A DNA stretch of 64,000 nucleotides from positions 62,001 through 126,000 of the forward strand of contig NZ_AOCK01000007.1 in assembly GCF_000348945.1 (NCBI RefSeq), in the 5' to 3' direction. The notes below the pieces were generated by a model. That model saw only the letters and a list, made by a program, of their open reading frames with translations. It made no database searches and had not been told where the DNA came from. Within the stretch, counting starts at the first letter, position 1, and each line of letters begins with the position of its first letter. Shown here piece after piece: positions 61,978 to 64,000 of the stretch. This DNA comes from Paeniglutamicibacter gangotriensis Lz1y (GTDB taxonomy: Bacteria; Actinomycetota; Actinomycetes; Actinomycetales; Micrococcaceae). Position numbers and translations under genes: made by a program.

Positions 61978-63111
61978 ATGCTGCGCAACCAATGGATGGG
62001 ACTCATGACACTTTATGCTGCGGACACTTCGGACCCCGAAAAGGCACGGGATCTTTCCGCAGACTTCTCGCAACGACTCGAGTCCATGCTCTCAACGTTC
62101 TTGGCCGAGCAGCATGAAGTAATTTCCGACATCGCCCCCGCCGCGGCGGAGATCGTCACAGCCATTGGCGAGTTGACCCGCGGAGGAAAACGTCTGCGCC
62201 CCCTGTTCGCTTTCTGGGGTTACCTGGGTGCCGGCGGGGACCCTCAGGCCACCGAGATCGTCCGGGCTGGTGCCGCATTGGAGCTCTTCCAAGCCGCGGC
62301 GCTGATCCACGACGACTTGATCGATAGATCCGACACCCGTCGCGGACAGCCCAGCATGCACCGCCGTTTCGAAACTCTGCACCGTTCCTCCGGCTGGCAC
62401 CGCGACGCCAACCGTTTTGGGGAGGCAGCTTCGATCTTGGCCGGTGACTTGTGCCTCTCCCTGAGCGAACAGCTCTTCGCCACGATCCAGCCGATGGTTC
62501 CGGCGGCTCGGACGATCTTTGACCGGATGCGCGCCCAGGTGATGGCCGGACAGTACCTGGATGTCTTGGAGGAGTCGGCAGGTCCTTCCTACGGCCCGGC
62601 CGATGCGGTCAAGCGGGCCAGAACAATCGTGCGCTACAAGTCCGCGAAGTACTCGGTGGAGAACCCGACGTTGCTTGGTGGTGCGTTGGCCGGCGCCCCG
62701 ACCGCGTTGCTCGAGGAGTACTCCCGCTTCGCACTTCCGCTCGGCGAGGCGTTCCAATTGCGCGACGACGTTCTGGGAGTCTTCGGCGATTCCGAGGTCA
62801 CCGGCAAGCCAACCGGTGGAGACCTGCGTGAAGGCAAACGAACCGAGATCATCGCCCACGCCTTGACGCTGGCGTCGGCGACCGACCAGGAGTTCATCCA
62901 GTCCCGTCTGGGTGCCGATGATCTGCGCGACGAGGAGGTCGCCCGGCTCAGCGCGCTGTTGGAGTCCTGCGGGGCGCTGGCGGCCACCGAAGCGTCGATT
63001 GCCGAGCTCTCCGAGCAGGGTCTGACCGCTCTGGATGAGCTGACGGTGACCTCGCTGGCACGTCACGGTCTGCGGACCCTGGGGCTGGCGGCGATCCGAC
63101 GAACCTCGTAG
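61978..63111 (+). CDS. Polyprenyl (geranylgeranyl-type) diphosphate synthase
   Basis: Builds linear isoprenoid diphosphates from IPP. The 377-residue protein has the first Asp-rich motif IHDDLID (Asp112, Asp113, Asp116), GGKRLRP and the second Asp-rich motif RDDVLGVFGD. A conserved link to the Rv2175c neighbourhood suggests an IdsA-like GGPP synthase, but chain length cannot be read with certainty. ATG 61978 has AAGGA six bases upstream; in-frame ATG codons at 61996 and 62005 are alternatives. Confidence 0.93.
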   Translation: MLRNQWMGLMTLYAADTSDPEKARDLSADFSQRLESMLSTFLAEQHEVISDIAPAAAEIVTAIGELTRGGKRLRPLFAFWGYLGAGGDPQATEIVRAGAALELFQAAALIHDDLIDRSDTRRGQPSMHRRFETLHRSSGWHRDANRFGEAASILAGDLCLSLSEQLFATIQPMVPAARTIFDRMRAQVMAGQYLDVLEESAGPSYGPADAVKRARTIVRYKSAKYSVENPTLLGGALAGAPTALLEEYSRFALPLGEAFQLRDDVLGVFGDSEVTGKPTGGDLREGKRTEIIAHALTLASATDQEFIQSRLGADDLRDEEVARLSALLESCGALAATEASIAELSEQGLTALDELTVTSLARHGLRTLGLAAIRRTS

Positions 63112-63135
63112 TTCCTAGGGTCCCGCAGAAACGAC

Positions 63136-63177
63136 AAAAGCGACGTGCCAACCGATACCGGTGGGCACGTCGCTTTT
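63136..63177. terminator. Bidirectional hairpin between the polyprenyl synthase and Rv2175c-like genes
   Basis: AAAAGCGACGTGCC pairs with GGCACGTCGCTTTT, with A and T runs at both sides. It lies between convergent genes. Confidence 0.85.
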
Positions 63178-63225
63178 ATTGTGCTCTTCTTGGCTAGGTG
63201 CAAGAAGGCCGTAATTTGAGTGTGG

Positions 63226-63582
63226 TTACCAGCTCAGTGCCTGGGCACGACGGCGGATTTCGGTCTTGCGTCCGGCGCGCAGCGCGTCCATCGGCGTGCC
63301 GTTCAAGGATTCGTCCGGGGTGAAGAGCCAGACCAGCAGCTCATCATCCGTGTAGCCCGAGTCCATCAGGACCGAGATCGTGCCCTTGAGGCTGTCGACG
63401 ATACCGCCGTCCAGCACGAAGGCTGCAGGCACCGAACGGATGTTTCGCTTGCCCACACGCACGGCAATGATGGCTCGTTCATCAATCAGGCTATGAACCT
63501 TTTTGATGGATACATCGAGCTCTTCGGCAAGGTCGGGCAGGGGCAGCCATTCGGCTACTAGATTTTCAAGATTGCTCACCAT
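63226..63582 (-). CDS. Rv2175c-like DNA-binding protein
   Basis: A 118-residue protein with a winged-HTH-like N-terminal part (LPLPDLAEELDVSIKKVHSLIDERAIIAVRVG) and the C-terminal GTISVLMDSGYTDDELLVWLFTPDESL typical of the Rv2175c family. In Mycobacterium tuberculosis the relative is a substrate of the kinase PknL, encoded nearby. The ATG 63580-63582 is chosen by homology, with only a weak signal; the open frame continues to 63711. The pairing with a polyprenyl synthase matches the mycobacterial layout. Confidence 0.88.
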   Translation of the reverse strand: MVSNLENLVAEWLPLPDLAEELDVSIKKVHSLIDERAIIAVRVGKRNIRSVPAAFVLDGGIVDSLKGTISVLMDSGYTDDELLVWLFTPDESLNGTPMDALRAGRKTEIRRRAQALSW

Positions 63583-63645
63583 TCCAGCGTGCCACATCCC
63601 GGGGCGTTTCTGGAGCCATATGTACGGATTCTTCGTGGGATCTTT

Positions 63646-63706
63646 CACAAATGTGGATCCGTGGTGTAAATTCACAATAGTCACAACTGCACCATGAGTC
63701 ACAACT
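63646..63706. repeat. Direct repeats and dyad upstream of the secreted protein gene
   Basis: AGTCACAACT occurs at 63679-63688 and 63697-63706, 18 bp apart, and CACA-AA-TGTG at 63646-63655. They lie 80 to 140 bases before the start of the plus-strand gene and could bind a regulator. Confidence 0.35.
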
Positions 63707-63784
63707 CCCACAGGGGCATCAGTCCTTGTGCGGTTCTATGAGACTGAATGATTCGTCCTTGCCCCGACCCAAAGGAACGCCCCA

Positions 63785-64000
63785 TTGTCCCTTGCACATA
63801 ACAAACGCGTCAAAGCCTTCGGCAGCGCGGTTGCCACGGTAGCAATCCCTGCGGTGGTCCTTGGTTCGCTCGCGGTACCGGCCGAGGCAGCACCCCTGCC
63901 GACCCGCGACCTGCTGATGCCAAAGGCCGCCACCCCTGCGATGATGAAGGCAGCAGAGGCACGAATCAGCGCCCATCTTGTTGCCTCCCACGTCCCGAAC
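63785..64000 (+). CDS. Secreted protein with signal peptide, N-terminal part
   Basis: The first 72 codons of a gene that continues past the window. Translation from TTG 63785-63787, with AAAGGAA eight bases upstream, gives a signal peptide: a basic start (NKRVKAFG), a hydrophobic core (VATVAIPAVVLGSLAV) and an AEAA cleavage site near residue 38. What follows is Ala-rich. The context suggests a cell-wall protein such as a LysM or transglycosylase type, but no such domain is visible yet. Confidence 0.8.
   Translation, partial: MSLAHNKRVKAFGSAVATVAIPAVVLGSLAVPAEAAPLPTRDLLMPKAATPAMMKAAEARISAHLVASHVPN

Noticed and set aside
1-64000. Search for tRNA, rRNA, riboswitch and mobile elements
   Set aside because: No tRNA arm pattern, transposase gene, terminal repeats or known riboswitch core was seen by eye; a covariance-model scan would be needed to exclude small RNAs.

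Overview
The window is a gene-dense stretch of chromosome from a high-GC Gram-positive bacterium. Gene content and order (parE, DUF7455, sigA, DUF4192, PAC2, pepA, lpdA, sucB, lipBA, DUF4191, RDD, glnA, glnE, glnA2, panB, map, polyphosphate glucokinase, nrdR, hisD, dnaE, then the whole division and cell-wall cluster, then dinB, a polyprenyl synthase and an Rv2175c-like gene) point to Actinomycetota, most likely family Micrococcaceae (Arthrobacter, Glutamicibacter or Paeniglutamicibacter-like). The Lys-type signature in MurE agrees with the L-lysine peptidoglycan of that family. The genus is an inference. I saw no rRNA, tRNA, CRISPR array, prophage or insertion sequence, so this reads as ordinary core chromosome.

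Layout. Positions 1-3500: cytochrome bd oxidase genes cydAB (minus) diverge from a BlaI/MecI-type repressor and a short M56 membrane protease; two tandem dyad operators lie between them. 3574-7528: topoisomerase IV subunit B, a small zinc-ribbon protein and the primary sigma factor. 7802-11364: DUF4192, an MFS transporter and a PAC2 protein. 11791-21437: leucyl aminopeptidase, lipoamide dehydrogenase, the two-lipoyl E2 of the 2-oxoacid dehydrogenase complex, a small membrane protein, an OsmC-type peroxidase, a membrane Ser/Thr kinase with an altered catalytic loop, and lipB-lipA, which make the lipoyl cofactor the E2 needs. 21665-30079: DUF4191, RDD, glutamine synthetase I, a tiny HTH protein with tandem dyads in its promoter, a cupin, the GlnE adenylyltransferase and a second glutamine synthetase. 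30202-35207: panB, SPOR-type protein, methionine aminopeptidase, polyphosphate glucokinase, nrdR and hisD. 35508-59510: one minus-strand block of dnaE, rluD, lspA, divIVA, yggT, sepF, pgeF, ftsZ, ftsQ, murC, murG, ftsW, murD, mraY, murF, murE, ftsI, ftsL, rsmH and mraZ, with tight start/stop overlaps. 60151-64000: DUF3040, DNA polymerase IV, polyprenyl diphosphate synthase, an Rv2175c-like DNA-binding protein and the start of a secreted protein.

The strongest non-coding signals are: the tandem TTCTAC-N5-GTAGAA operators between cydA and the BlaI/M56 pair; tandem GTCAA-type dyads before the small HTH gene; a GlnR-like box plus a LacI-type dyad before glnA; 10-bp-phased MraZ boxes before mraZ with a second, distal copy; a 48-nt perfect palindrome that terminates two convergent genes; and a recurring TANNNT-N6/7-start-codon layout suggesting leaderless transcripts for at least eight genes. 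I did not find a clearly undescribed multi-gene system. The best candidate for new biology is protease/repressor control of the cytochrome bd oxidase.
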